From Shewanella polaris (GTDB taxonomy: Bacteria > Pseudomonadota > Gammaproteobacteria > Enterobacterales > Shewanellaceae): DNA of 64,000 nucleotides. The DNA is taken from contig NZ_CP041036.1 of assembly GCF_006385555.1 (NCBI RefSeq), positions 3,720,001 to 3,784,000 of the forward strand, given 5' to 3'. Under the pieces are notes generated by a model, which made no database searches, was not told the DNA's origin, and saw only the letters and a program-made list of their open reading frames with translations. A program made the position numbers and the translations under genes. Numbering within the stretch: the stretch's first letter is position 1; each line of letters begins with the position of its first letter. Below are positions 1 to 8,666 of the stretch, piece after piece.

Positions 1-288
1 TGTACTCGAGCTTGCCCAGCAAATATATCGGTTCATACTCAAAAAAATATCCACTCAGACGAGTGCCAAGCGTGTATGCGTTGTGTGTCAGCTTGTCCTA
101 AAAAAGAGGCGCTACAATTTAGTACTCGTAATGGCATTAAACTTTCTGCCAGAGGCTTAATGATTTTATTGTTTACTCTTATGTTTATGGTGCCGTTATT
201 TGCCTATGTAAGCGGTTACTGGCACAGCCAAACACCTCAAGATATAAAGATGGAACTAATACAAAAATTAGATCGCGTAGGTCACTAG
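1..288 (+). CDS. Membrane-anchored 4Fe-4S ferredoxin-type protein, C-terminal fragment
   Basis: The frame is open from base 1, so the N-terminus lies outside the window. The visible 95 residues begin with a CxxxCP cluster end, then a complete C-x2-C-x2-C-x3-C-P motif (about bases 64-99), which binds a 4Fe-4S cluster. A hydrophobic segment of about 20 residues follows and anchors the protein in the inner membrane. This layout fits the C-terminus of NapH/CcoG/YccM-type polyferredoxins that pass electrons at the membrane; which one cannot be decided from the fragment. The TAG stop overlaps a repeat end (see 286-303). A terminator follows. Confidence 0.75.
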   Translation, partial: CTRACPANISVHTQKNIHSDECQACMRCVSACPKKEALQFSTRNGIKLSARGLMILLFTLMFMVPLFAYVSGYWHSQTPQDIKMELIQKLDRVGH

Positions 289-303
289 GGCCTGTTAATC
301 TTT
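286..303. repeat. Solo end of the GGGCCTGTT repeat element
   Basis: TA followed by GGGCCTGTTAATCTTT matches the left end of the element at 21516-21793 (GGGCCTGTT, three variable bases, CTTT). The TA and first G form the stop codon of the ferredoxin gene. No second end is seen nearby, so this is a remnant or a chance match. Confidence 0.4.
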
Positions 304-320
304 ATCTTTATATGAACAAT

Positions 321-350
321 AAAAAGGGCTGCACAATGCAGCCCTTTTTC
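321..350. terminator. Bidirectional rho-independent terminator
   Basis: A perfect 8-bp stem GGGCTGCA/TGCAGCCC with a 3-base loop is flanked by an A-run on the left and a T-run on the right. It lies between the convergent ferredoxin (+) and cstA-like (-) genes and can serve both. Confidence 0.85.
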
Positions 351-368
351 TATTAACACTGTAACGAA

Positions 369-1853
369 TTAAAGAACGGGTGCGACTTTACGTTTATTGT
401 GCGCAATAATCAGCGCAATAAGACATATAATACCTACCGCAATACCCACTGGCTGACTCAACTCTTGTGGTAAACCAAAACCAATACCTGCGGTCATGAT
501 GTATGACACTGTCACACAAGTACCAATAGTGGCGGGTATACTCACAATCCAATGGAAAGTACCACGATCAAATAAATACTTGGTCGCGAGCCACAATACG
601 CTGGTAGATAGCAACATATTTGAGAATGCAAAATAACGCCAGATTAGAGTGAAATCAATCTTAGTCATAAAATAAGCAATAATCAGAATAGGAATGGCAA
701 CGAATAAACGGTTTCGAATGCTTTGAGGGATCTTAAACGCATCAATAATGGTTAAACGTAATGCTCTAAATGCTGTATCACCAGAAGTTATCGGGAAAAC
801 CGCAACAGCGATAATAGCCATAATACCACCAGCAGCACCTAAGTAAGTGGTAGCTACTTGGTTAACCACCATACCAGGACCGCCTATATCGAGAATACTT
901 TTAAGTTCGATATAACCACCTGGGAAAGCCGCGATACCCGCAGTAGCCCAGACACATGCAACAATACCTTCGGCAACCATTGCACCGTAGTACACTGGAC
1001 GAACGTATTTTTCGTTAGTTAAACAACGCGCCATAATAGGTGCTTGAGTTGAATGAAATCCGCTTATCGCACCACAAGTAATAGTAATAAACAACAATGG
1101 CCATACTGGTAAACCACTTGGATTAGGTTCCAATAAATCATTGTTATAGTGACTGTGATCGAAGTAAGCAAAGATACCGTCTACTGTCGGTAATTGCGGA
1201 GCATGGATAAGTAACGCAACAGCAATTGATGTTGTCATTACAATCATTAATAAACCAAATAATGGATACAATTTGGTAATGATCTTATCAATCGGTAACA
1301 AAGTCGCGAGGAAGTAATAACCTAAAATGACTAATACCCAAAAAGTATTGTTACTTAAAAAAGTGTCTTTAAAATAATCTAAGTTACTTAGCAGCCCTGC
1401 TGGGCTCATAATAAATACAACACCAACGAAGAAAAGTAACATGGCAGTAAACACCAACATGGCACCTTTAAAGTAGATGTTGAAATACTTTCCAGCAATT
1501 TCGGGTAAGCTTTTGCCGTCTTCCTTGATACTCATTACACCAGAGAAGTAATCGTGAACCGCGCCACCAAGTACATTACCAAGAACAATCCAAACCAACG
1601 CAATAGGACCATAAAGCGCACCTAAAATTGGCCCAAATATCGGTCCTACACCCGCAATATTAAGAAATTGAATTAAGAATGCTTTAACCGGATGAACTGG
1701 TACATAGTCAACGCCATCATTAAATCGTGTTTGTGGGGTTTTTATATTAGGGTCGATACCCGCTTGTCGCTCAACGAACGGGCTGTAAAACTTGAACCCG
1801 AGCACTAGCACCCCGATGCAAATGAAGAAAATCAGCATATTATTATCATCCAT
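369..1853 (-). CDS. CstA-family carbon-starvation permease (short form)
   Basis: A 494-residue polytopic inner-membrane protein with the CstA signatures: an AGVGPIFGPILGALYGP segment near residue 67, HDYFSGV with the SIKEDGKSLPE loop near residue 100, and a GFHSTQAPIMAR segment mid-protein. CstA and BtsT/YjiY relatives take up pyruvate or peptides when carbon is scarce. E. coli CstA is about 700 residues, so this belongs to the shorter CstA subgroup, and its substrate is unknown. It is a single gene, convergent with the ferredoxin gene. No clear CRP site was found upstream. Confidence 0.85.
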   Translation of the reverse strand: MDDNNMLIFFICIGVLVLGFKFYSPFVERQAGIDPNIKTPQTRFNDGVDYVPVHPVKAFLIQFLNIAGVGPIFGPILGALYGPIALVWIVLGNVLGGAVHDYFSGVMSIKEDGKSLPEIAGKYFNIYFKGAMLVFTAMLLFFVGVVFIMSPAGLLSNLDYFKDTFLSNNTFWVLVILGYYFLATLLPIDKIITKLYPLFGLLMIVMTTSIAVALLIHAPQLPTVDGIFAYFDHSHYNNDLLEPNPSGLPVWPLLFITITCGAISGFHSTQAPIMARCLTNEKYVRPVYYGAMVAEGIVACVWATAGIAAFPGGYIELKSILDIGGPGMVVNQVATTYLGAAGGIMAIIAVAVFPITSGDTAFRALRLTIIDAFKIPQSIRNRLFVAIPILIIAYFMTKIDFTLIWRYFAFSNMLLSTSVLWLATKYLFDRGTFHWIVSIPATIGTCVTVSYIMTAGIGFGLPQELSQPVGIAVGIICLIALIIAHNKRKVAPVL

Positions 1854-2262
1854 TTTTTATAGAAATATATTTATATGTTGAGTGTGTTTCAGATAGCTTT
1901 TGAGGTCAAGCTACGGGGTCTTATACCAAAGTAGGGATTGCTATTAATAATTTGTTATGCATATATACTCACTTTGTCGATAAACTATAATCCTGTTAAT
2001 AGCTTACCCCTCAACTTCGATAATACGCAGTTTTATTATGGATATTAACGCAGCATAATATTTTATAAATAAATCATCACAGCCCACCTACCGCATGTAA
2101 ATTCACAACTACCCACATAAATAGTAAGGGTTATTATGCCGTATTGAATGACACGAACTAGAGCGTAGTGTCACATCCATATGATCAACATCAGCGAAAC
2201 ATACTCTCTATTCTCGAAGTGAATAAAACTAATTGTCGCTTATTCGCTTATCCAAAATAATA
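1854..2262. other. Intergenic region upstream of the cstA-like gene
   Basis: AT-rich region that must hold the promoter of the leftward cstA-like gene. No gene, convincing promoter hexamers, CRP site or repeat was recognised. Confidence 0.5.
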
Positions 2263-2292
2263 AAACCTCACCGACAAGTATCGATGAGGTTT
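2263..2292 (-). terminator. Terminator of the acylase gene
   Basis: An 8-bp stem AAACCTCA/TGAGGTTT lies just past the stop of the leftward acylase gene and is followed on the minus strand by TTTTATTATTTT. Confidence 0.65.
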
Positions 2293-2321
2293 CATGAGTC
2301 AACACAATGTTGTTCTATCGT

Positions 2322-4901
2322 CTATCTTTGCAAGGTTAACTCGAGAGTAGATTCAACAGATGCTTGAATTTCCGCTTCAGTAAATAACAATGGCCTTAAT
2401 TGTTTGGCCGAAGAATACAATTCACTTTGATCGGAGAAGCTTGGGCTTAACACATTGCTAGACTCGGAATATGTTAAAATACCCTTTGCCTTAGGACCAT
2501 CATCAGTAAAGCTTACGGTCATCATCCAACTTGAACCATAACGCACTTGATAACCTTCTGCAGTTAATCCTGATGCAGCGGCATTGCCTGTTACAACATC
2601 CATAACAGGGCTATACATGTGTTGAGGAATTAAGGTGTCATCACCGGATAAACTGGTCGAGTACACGTTAAAGCCACCTTCTGCATTGTGGCTGCCAGGC
2701 CAAGGTAATTTAACCCCTGAGGCAGTACCATCTGGGAGTGATTTCTCTACAAATTGTACATCCCCTAACGCCGCATCAACAGCAAAGCCTGCCGCTTCAA
2801 GATTCAATGCCGCATGAGCTAAAGCAATTAATGCACTGCCATCAGTATTGAGTTTACTCGGCGTGGTTGCTGCGCTCATATAATCAAATGCTTCGGTTAG
2901 CATGGTACTTTGATCAAATTGATGTGCAAACTCACGAACTAACGCTCCGCCCTTGCTGTCATTATCTTGCTTACCGTTCCACGCTGTTAGCGCTGCACAT
3001 GATGCCGATACATCTTTAGACAAAGTATCACTCACCATCACTGGCGTAGAACCTTGTTGCTCACATTGACTGATTAAGTCAGTTAATATTAATTCAGCAA
3101 GATAAGCACGGTTAGATAATAAAGCAGCCTCTAGTTCTTCAATATTAAATTTACCGTCATCACCCGCTGCATCATCCATTAAGGTTAATCCCATACGAGT
3201 ACGTAACGATAATTGACCTCGCTCTGGACCATATAAAGGAGAGTAGTTTTCAAGTGGTTCAGATAAGTTAGTCGACCAAAATGAGTTATTTGAGTTTTGC
3301 ACAAAGTCACTGCGTTCAAGTTTGGGTGCGCGTTCATAAGGCATCGGTGAATCATAACTGAATAACGAGTTATTACCCGGCAGAATAGTAAAGCCTGCTT
3401 GTGTTCTAGCGGCCTGAATTTCTGGTGTGGTTTTAATGATATTGACGACTAAATCAGAAAATCCTGGAACGGTAGAATCATCAATATAAAACGCATTACC
3501 TTCTTTATCTGCGTACATAGTGTTGTTAAAAATCACGCCATCATAATTTTTAAATGCTTGCTGAAACTCCTCTTTATTGGATGCGAGGTTCATAGCTAAC
3601 CAATGATCAATGGGATCTTTATTGGCCATGTTAGCATCTTGAATAAAGAAAGCTTGGCCATCGTCCCATCCAAACGGCGCCAATGCTGGTGGCGCTTCAA
3701 CCATAGGACCTTTAGCTGTGGTGTAAATGTCTTTTTCTGCCACCAACATGCCTGCAGCCCCTGCATTGACTAATACTGAAATCGTTTCTTTAGTGATCGA
3801 CAATGCCGAACCATCATACATATATTGCAATCTATCACCGGCAACTAGCTCTAGGTTATACATCACAAAGTGTTCTGCTGTTGAAAAGGTATGTGTCCAA
3901 GCAACATCTTTGTTAAAACCAATGTTAACCAACCCAGGCATACCCACTAACGAGCCACCCATCACATCCATTTGTCCTGGTATGGTTAAATGTGACTGCC
4001 AAAAACGTAAGTTACCTGTGTGTGGAAAATGCGGGTTGCCTAACACCATGCCTTTACCGTTTTCAGTTTTATCTTTCCCCAATCCCCAGCCATTAGAGCC
4101 CAAGTTTCGAGGATTTGTTTCGGGAGTGGTTATGTTTGCAGCCCGTGCAATTAAGGTGTTGTTCATGTCGCGTATAAATGTAGTTTGTGCTGCAGAAGGT
4201 GCGGGGCCAACTATGCGAGGTAAATACTCTTCTGCTTCGCCGGGATTAGCATAGAATATCAAATCTAAAAAGTTGGCTGCACCGGGTAATAATGCGATGG
4301 AGAAGAGATAACTTGCTACATCGACACCATCAATAGGTTTAACCCATGGCTGACCTGCACAAAATGGTTCACCCGTTTGAGCTCCGGCTTCTACATCGGC
4401 AAGATATTGATTATAACCGGCACTAAAACCTTCCATTAAAGCACGCGAATTATAACTAAACTGAGGGTATTGGTTTTCTGCAAGTTGTCTAATTTTTAAT
4501 GCTTTGTAAGCAAAATCAGAGATTAAATTGCCGTTATCCTCACTGGTAGGGAGGCCGGTAGCAAAATCAATCGACGCATGGGGGCCAAAATACATTGACC
4601 GCTGCGAATTAGCTTTAATAAATCCATCGGCCATTACACATAAATTATCCTGTGCTTGAGCATAACCGTTACCGAAACCAAGGCTTTCCAAATTATCTGC
4701 GGTGATATGTGGCACACCGTACTTCGTTCTGCGGATTTGCGCTTTTAATGTGCCATTTGGAGCAAAGGCTTGCAGTAGAGGAGTCACTTCAGGTTCAGGG
4801 GTTACCTGAGGTGTTTTGCCATATTGAGTGTCATCATCGCAACCGACAAGAGCGACACTAGATACCATGCCGATAGCGAGCAAAATTTTATTCAATTTCA
4901 T
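2322..4901 (-). CDS. Penicillin acylase family (Ntn-hydrolase) lipoprotein, AHL/aculeacin acylase-like
   Basis: An 859-residue secreted precursor. Residues 1-21 are a lipoprotein signal with lipobox LVGC (Cys21), and D-D-D follows the Cys, so membrane anchoring is expected. The family is made as one chain and cleaved by itself into alpha and beta subunits; the new N-terminal Ser is the nucleophile. Gly268-Ser269 in LGSNGWGLG fits that cleavage site, and GNPHFPHTGN follows as in PvdQ/QuiP/aculeacin acylases. Relatives hydrolyse amide-linked acyl chains, including acyl-homoserine lactones. Substrate is inferred only. Monocistronic, with its own terminator. Confidence 0.85.
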   Translation of the reverse strand: MKLNKILLAIGMVSSVALVGCDDDTQYGKTPQVTPEPEVTPLLQAFAPNGTLKAQIRRTKYGVPHITADNLESLGFGNGYAQAQDNLCVMADGFIKANSQRSMYFGPHASIDFATGLPTSEDNGNLISDFAYKALKIRQLAENQYPQFSYNSRALMEGFSAGYNQYLADVEAGAQTGEPFCAGQPWVKPIDGVDVASYLFSIALLPGAANFLDLIFYANPGEAEEYLPRIVGPAPSAAQTTFIRDMNNTLIARAANITTPETNPRNLGSNGWGLGKDKTENGKGMVLGNPHFPHTGNLRFWQSHLTIPGQMDVMGGSLVGMPGLVNIGFNKDVAWTHTFSTAEHFVMYNLELVAGDRLQYMYDGSALSITKETISVLVNAGAAGMLVAEKDIYTTAKGPMVEAPPALAPFGWDDGQAFFIQDANMANKDPIDHWLAMNLASNKEEFQQAFKNYDGVIFNNTMYADKEGNAFYIDDSTVPGFSDLVVNIIKTTPEIQAARTQAGFTILPGNNSLFSYDSPMPYERAPKLERSDFVQNSNNSFWSTNLSEPLENYSPLYGPERGQLSLRTRMGLTLMDDAAGDDGKFNIEELEAALLSNRAYLAELILTDLISQCEQQGSTPVMVSDTLSKDVSASCAALTAWNGKQDNDSKGGALVREFAHQFDQSTMLTEAFDYMSAATTPSKLNTDGSALIALAHAALNLEAAGFAVDAALGDVQFVEKSLPDGTASGVKLPWPGSHNAEGGFNVYSTSLSGDDTLIPQHMYSPVMDVVTGNAAASGLTAEGYQVRYGSSWMMTVSFTDDGPKAKGILTYSESSNVLSPSFSDQSELYSSAKQLRPLLFTEAEIQASVESTLELTLQR

Positions 4902-5170
4902 TATTATTATCCTTGTTGTATCCCAATGCTAAGCACACTGGGTGAGGTATTTAATCCTTTATGCCTCAATTTAAGTTAGCTGCGCGCTCAAAGTAATCCC
5001 AACGACCTTGAAGCGAATGTGCAGCGCTTAAATACAACAAAGACATGCATTGCTATTTAAGCAATCATTCTCTCGGGTGTCTACTCCTTGATAAAAATAT
5101 TCGAAAAAACCTCATAAAAACAATTAACCCTATGTAGTTAAATGAAAAATATAACTTTCGATTTCCCATA

Positions 5171-5212
5171 AAAAACGCAACCTAACGATAATATGCTTAT
5201 CGTTAGGTTGCG
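5171..5212 (-). terminator. Terminator of the VF530-family gene
   Basis: A perfect 16-bp stem (5176-5191 with 5197-5212) with a 5-base loop, followed on the minus strand by TTTTTT. It lies 30 bases after the VF530 gene. Confidence 0.85.
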
Positions 5213-5241
5213 AATACTTTTATATAACATCTATCTAATGG

Positions 5242-5757
5242 TTATTTATTCCACGGATTGTTTGGATCAAACGTAGGTTGCGGCTTATTTTTATTATTGC
5301 GCTGTGTTGCGGCATCACTGTCATTTGAACGACTTGACGAAGAATATGAAGATGATGACGAAGATGCATATGAACGACTTTGATTATGTTTCATCTGTTC
5401 ATAATCCGCGGTTGCTTTGGCTTTCAACTCGGCAACTAACTCAACCGTTAAAGGTTGCGGCTTACGCGGTAAAATACCATCAGCAAAGCCACGCTCACGA
5501 GGTTTTAACTCGAACTGAGCTGAGTTACCTTTTGGCATACGCTTGAAACGATACAAATAGAAATTTTCAACACGTTCCCTCGCCCATTCCGTCTTTTTAA
5601 GGAACTTAACACAAGCGTCCAAATTAGGATTGGTATTAAAGCATTCTAAACGCAAGGCCGCGTATAAAATTTTCCAATCATAAAACGCCACCAACTCAGA
5701 TATCATCGTTTCTGATTTTAAACCATGAAGTGGATTATTTTGCTGCAGTTCTACCAT
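5242..5757 (-). CDS. VF530 (DUF2132) family protein with serine-rich tail
   Basis: 171 residues. Positions 7-70 (NNPLHGLKSETMISELVAFY, then CFNTNPNLDACVKFLKKTEW and RVENFYLY) match the small helical VF530 family, whose fold is reported to resemble nucleic-acid-binding domains. Function is unknown. The rest is unlike the core: a basic linker, then a low-complexity stretch of about 14 serines (residues 128-143) and a Pro/Asn-rich end, probably disordered. Monocistronic with a strong terminator. Confidence 0.8.
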   Translation of the reverse strand: MVELQQNNPLHGLKSETMISELVAFYDWKILYAALRLECFNTNPNLDACVKFLKKTEWARERVENFYLYRFKRMPKGNSAQFELKPRERGFADGILPRKPQPLTVELVAELKAKATADYEQMKHNQSRSYASSSSSSYSSSSRSNDSDAATQRNNKNKPQPTFDPNNPWNK

Positions 5758-6063
5758 GTGATCTCATGACCTCGAAAGCTGTCTCTATAATGTATAGTCT
5801 ACCGTTAAAATGCGCTATCGTCTTTATGCATCTTCAGATGCCCTACTAATGTGTAATAAAACAGCTTACCTTTTGAGTCTATAAATAATCATTTCATTCA
5901 TTCCAACATAAACAGACAAACATCTCGGTTAAAATAACAACGCCTTAGTTAACATAAGGTTAATTAGCCCACAAATTGAAACCAATAGAGTGACATTTAG
6001 TTAACAGCGTGTGTTAAAGTAGCGCGATTAAAATAGATCATCACTGGTTTCAAGGACATTGGT
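5758..6063. other. Divergent intergenic region before the TonB receptor operon
   Basis: Separates the leftward VF530 gene from the rightward receptor operon and must carry both promoters. AGGA at about 6053 serves as the ribosome site for the TTG start at 6064. No operator was recognised. Confidence 0.5.
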
Positions 6064-8127
6064 TTGAAGTTATCACAAAAATGCTTGTACTTATTTATGT
6101 TAATCTCGCCTTATGTTGCTGCAGAAGAATCCCTAAGCAATCTAGACTTAGATTTAGATTCATTGATGGCGATGGATGTACAAGTGACTTCCGCGATGAA
6201 AAGAACCCAATCAGCCTTTGAAACTGCCTCATCTATATATGTGTTAACCAAAGAACAAATCACTCGTTCAGGTGTAACGTCTGTACCAGAAGCCCTTAAA
6301 ATGGTTCCAGGATTAGCCGTTAGACAACTTGATAATAATCAATGGGCGATTTCTTCTCGTGGCGTAGCCTCACGATTTTCCAGTAAATTACTGGTCATGA
6401 TCGACGGCCAAAGTTTGTATACCCCAGAGTTTGCTGCCGTTTATTGGGAAACGTTAAATGTGCCATTATACGATATTGAACGTATCGAAATTATACGAGG
6501 TCAAGGTGGACTGCTGTGGGGTAGCAATGCCACCAATGGCGTGATTAATATTATTACCAAAAACAGTATCGATACGAGAGGCGTACATGCAGATGTTAGT
6601 AGCGGTAGCCAACTAAATATCGATACCAATCTTCGATATGGTAGCGATATCGGTAATAACGGCAGTTTCAGAGTGTATGGACACGCTAAAGATGCGCAAG
6701 CGTCAGACAAAGGGAGAAGAATAGCACCAGCTGATTTTTCCGAGCAACAATCGGCAGGAGCACGGTTTGACTTCACCCCGAACGATCAATGGTCAGGTCT
6801 TATTCAAGCTGATGTCACTCAGTCAACATTAGGGCAAAACTATAATGGTGTTGTTGATAGTAGTAACCGAAATATCTCATTTGTTGGCACTGTAGATCGC
6901 ACCGATTCGCGCATTATGGCTCGGTTAGAAAATCGAATTTCGCCTTTTGCTAACCAAATGCTACAAACATCTTGGTTAAAACAAAGTGGCAATCAAACAC
7001 ATATTCAAGAAAAGTTCGAATCATTTGATCTTGATTACCAAATCAACTTTTTGTATCAAGACTTGCAGTTTGATTGGGGGCTTAATTATCGTTACAACTC
7101 TATTTCGTTTGCACAAAGCACTTTTATACAAAGTGGCGGTGGTTTTGACAACCTTGAGCAGTACGGCACATTAGCGCAAATTCAATATAACCTACTAGCT
7201 GACAAATTAGACTTCATTATGGGTGTTAAAGTTGACCATAACGATTTAACAGGCTGGGAAAGCCAACCTTTAGCAAAGTTAGTGTGGAAACCACACAATA
7301 ACCAAGTTGTATGGCTATCGGCATCAAAAAGTGTAATGGTGCCCTCGTTACTTCTGTTTAACGATAAATTCATCATTGATGGTTTAAGAGTTGAAGAGGT
7401 TTCACCTATTACCACTGGAATTGCAGAAATTGATCAATATTACATCCGAACTTACTTAAACGGTAATAATGACGTAAAATCAGAAAAATCAGTCTCTTAT
7501 GAAATGGGCTATCGTTTATCTGATGCGACATGGGCACTCGACTTATCGCTTTATCACACTGACACCGATGACGTGGCTGTACTCGAAATAGATGCCAACG
7601 TTGATCAGTTCATCCCTGTGTTTGCAATGTTACAGGCAGGGCAGATTGATTCGGCCTTACAAACCTTAACTACCACATCTATTAACTTCGACTTAGTATC
7701 AAATGCACAGCTCACGACTGAAGGTGGTGATATTATTTTAACTTGGCAACCTTTTGATAGTTTTTCAGCCGAATTAGGTTATAGCTACAACACCTTTAAG
7801 TACGACTTAGTGGACAATACCTTTCCAGCCTTCGGCTTTGACTCAACGAGTCGTCAACTCTTCACTAAAGCTGATATACATTTTCTTGAGCAGCATAATA
7901 TTTTTGCGTCACTCAGAGTTGAAAATAGTGATGCCTACGGAACAGAAAATTATACCGCATTAGATTTAACTTGGAACTGGACTTTTCATCCTAACTGGTC
8001 CTTCGCTATTATGGGTAAAAACCTGTTTGCGGGCTCACATCTTGAATATGGTAATTATGGTGAAACATACACTCGCCCAAATTACATCGACGAAACTGTT
8101 ACCTTTAAAATTACGGCGAAGTTCTAA
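6064..8127 (+). CDS. TonB-dependent outer-membrane receptor
   Basis: 687 residues beginning with TTG, 7 bases after AGGA. The start gives a signal peptide ending near YVAA. Residues 25-45 (LDSLMAMDVQVTSAMKR) are the N-terminal extension common in this receptor group. The plug domain follows (SSIYVLTKEQITRSG, VPEALKMVPGLAVRQ, IEIIRGQGGLLWGSNATNGV), then a beta-barrel ending in Phe. Such receptors bind a ligand and import it using TonB energy, or signal through the plug. It is the first gene of an operon with yfiR-like (8 bases downstream) and GGDEF-EAL genes, which suggests ligand sensing linked to c-di-GMP. Ligand unknown. Confidence 0.85.
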   Translation: MKLSQKCLYLFMLISPYVAAEESLSNLDLDLDSLMAMDVQVTSAMKRTQSAFETASSIYVLTKEQITRSGVTSVPEALKMVPGLAVRQLDNNQWAISSRGVASRFSSKLLVMIDGQSLYTPEFAAVYWETLNVPLYDIERIEIIRGQGGLLWGSNATNGVINIITKNSIDTRGVHADVSSGSQLNIDTNLRYGSDIGNNGSFRVYGHAKDAQASDKGRRIAPADFSEQQSAGARFDFTPNDQWSGLIQADVTQSTLGQNYNGVVDSSNRNISFVGTVDRTDSRIMARLENRISPFANQMLQTSWLKQSGNQTHIQEKFESFDLDYQINFLYQDLQFDWGLNYRYNSISFAQSTFIQSGGGFDNLEQYGTLAQIQYNLLADKLDFIMGVKVDHNDLTGWESQPLAKLVWKPHNNQVVWLSASKSVMVPSLLLFNDKFIIDGLRVEEVSPITTGIAEIDQYYIRTYLNGNNDVKSEKSVSYEMGYRLSDATWALDLSLYHTDTDDVAVLEIDANVDQFIPVFAMLQAGQIDSALQTLTTTSINFDLVSNAQLTTEGGDIILTWQPFDSFSAELGYSYNTFKYDLVDNTFPAFGFDSTSRQLFTKADIHFLEQHNIFASLRVENSDAYGTENYTALDLTWNWTFHPNWSFAIMGKNLFAGSHLEYGNYGETYTRPNYIDETVTFKITAKF

Positions 8128-8135
8128 CTAATTAG

Positions 8136-8666
8136 ATGCTAACGATTAAACACCTACTGTTCGGCTTATTATTCACACTTTTGCTTATAATAAGCCAGAG
8201 CGCGAGTGCTATTGAAAAAGAATATGCACTTAAAGCAGGCTTTTTATTTAACTTTGCTCGCTACGGTGAATGGAATAACCACTCAAATACCGCAACCTCG
8301 TTTACACTGTGTAGCCCTGATAGCAGCTTTATTAATACATCACGAACCGTGCTAAGTGGCAGGAAAGTTAATAAGCTGCCAATTAAAAATATCGAGGTCA
8401 TTCTTACAGAATCAGATCTTACTCTGTGCGATATTTTATTTATCACCGCTGATACTCTAGAGTCTTGGCAGCAATTGAATGACAAACACCTTTCAGATGT
8501 GATGATCGTCGGTGAAACTGACAACTTTATTCAACAAGGTGGACATATTCGTTTCTTTTTATCCGGAGGGAAAATACGTTTTGAAGTCTCACCCGACAGA
8601 TTAACACTGTCAGGCATTACAATGAGCTCAAAAGTATTACGCCTAGGACGAGTAGTAAATGATTAA
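8136..8666 (+). CDS. YfiR-family periplasmic regulator (DUF4154)
   Basis: 176 residues with a signal peptide (residues 1-26, ending SASA) and the family signature EKEYALKAGFLFNFARY. In Pseudomonas, YfiR binds the periplasmic part of the diguanylate cyclase YfiN and keeps it inactive. Here the next gene is a membrane GGDEF-EAL protein with a periplasmic loop, overlapping by 8 bases, so YfiR-type control of that protein is a sound inference. FFLSGGKIRFEVSPDRL near the end is also typical. Confidence 0.85.
   Translation: MLTIKHLLFGLLFTLLLIISQSASAIEKEYALKAGFLFNFARYGEWNNHSNTATSFTLCSPDSSFINTSRTVLSGRKVNKLPIKNIEVILTESDLTLCDILFITADTLESWQQLNDKHLSDVMIVGETDNFIQQGGHIRFFLSGGKIRFEVSPDRLTLSGITMSSKVLRLGRVVND

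Noticed and set aside
1854..2100. CRP site before the cstA-like gene
   Set aside because: Only poor partial matches to TGTGA-N6-TCACA; not supportable.
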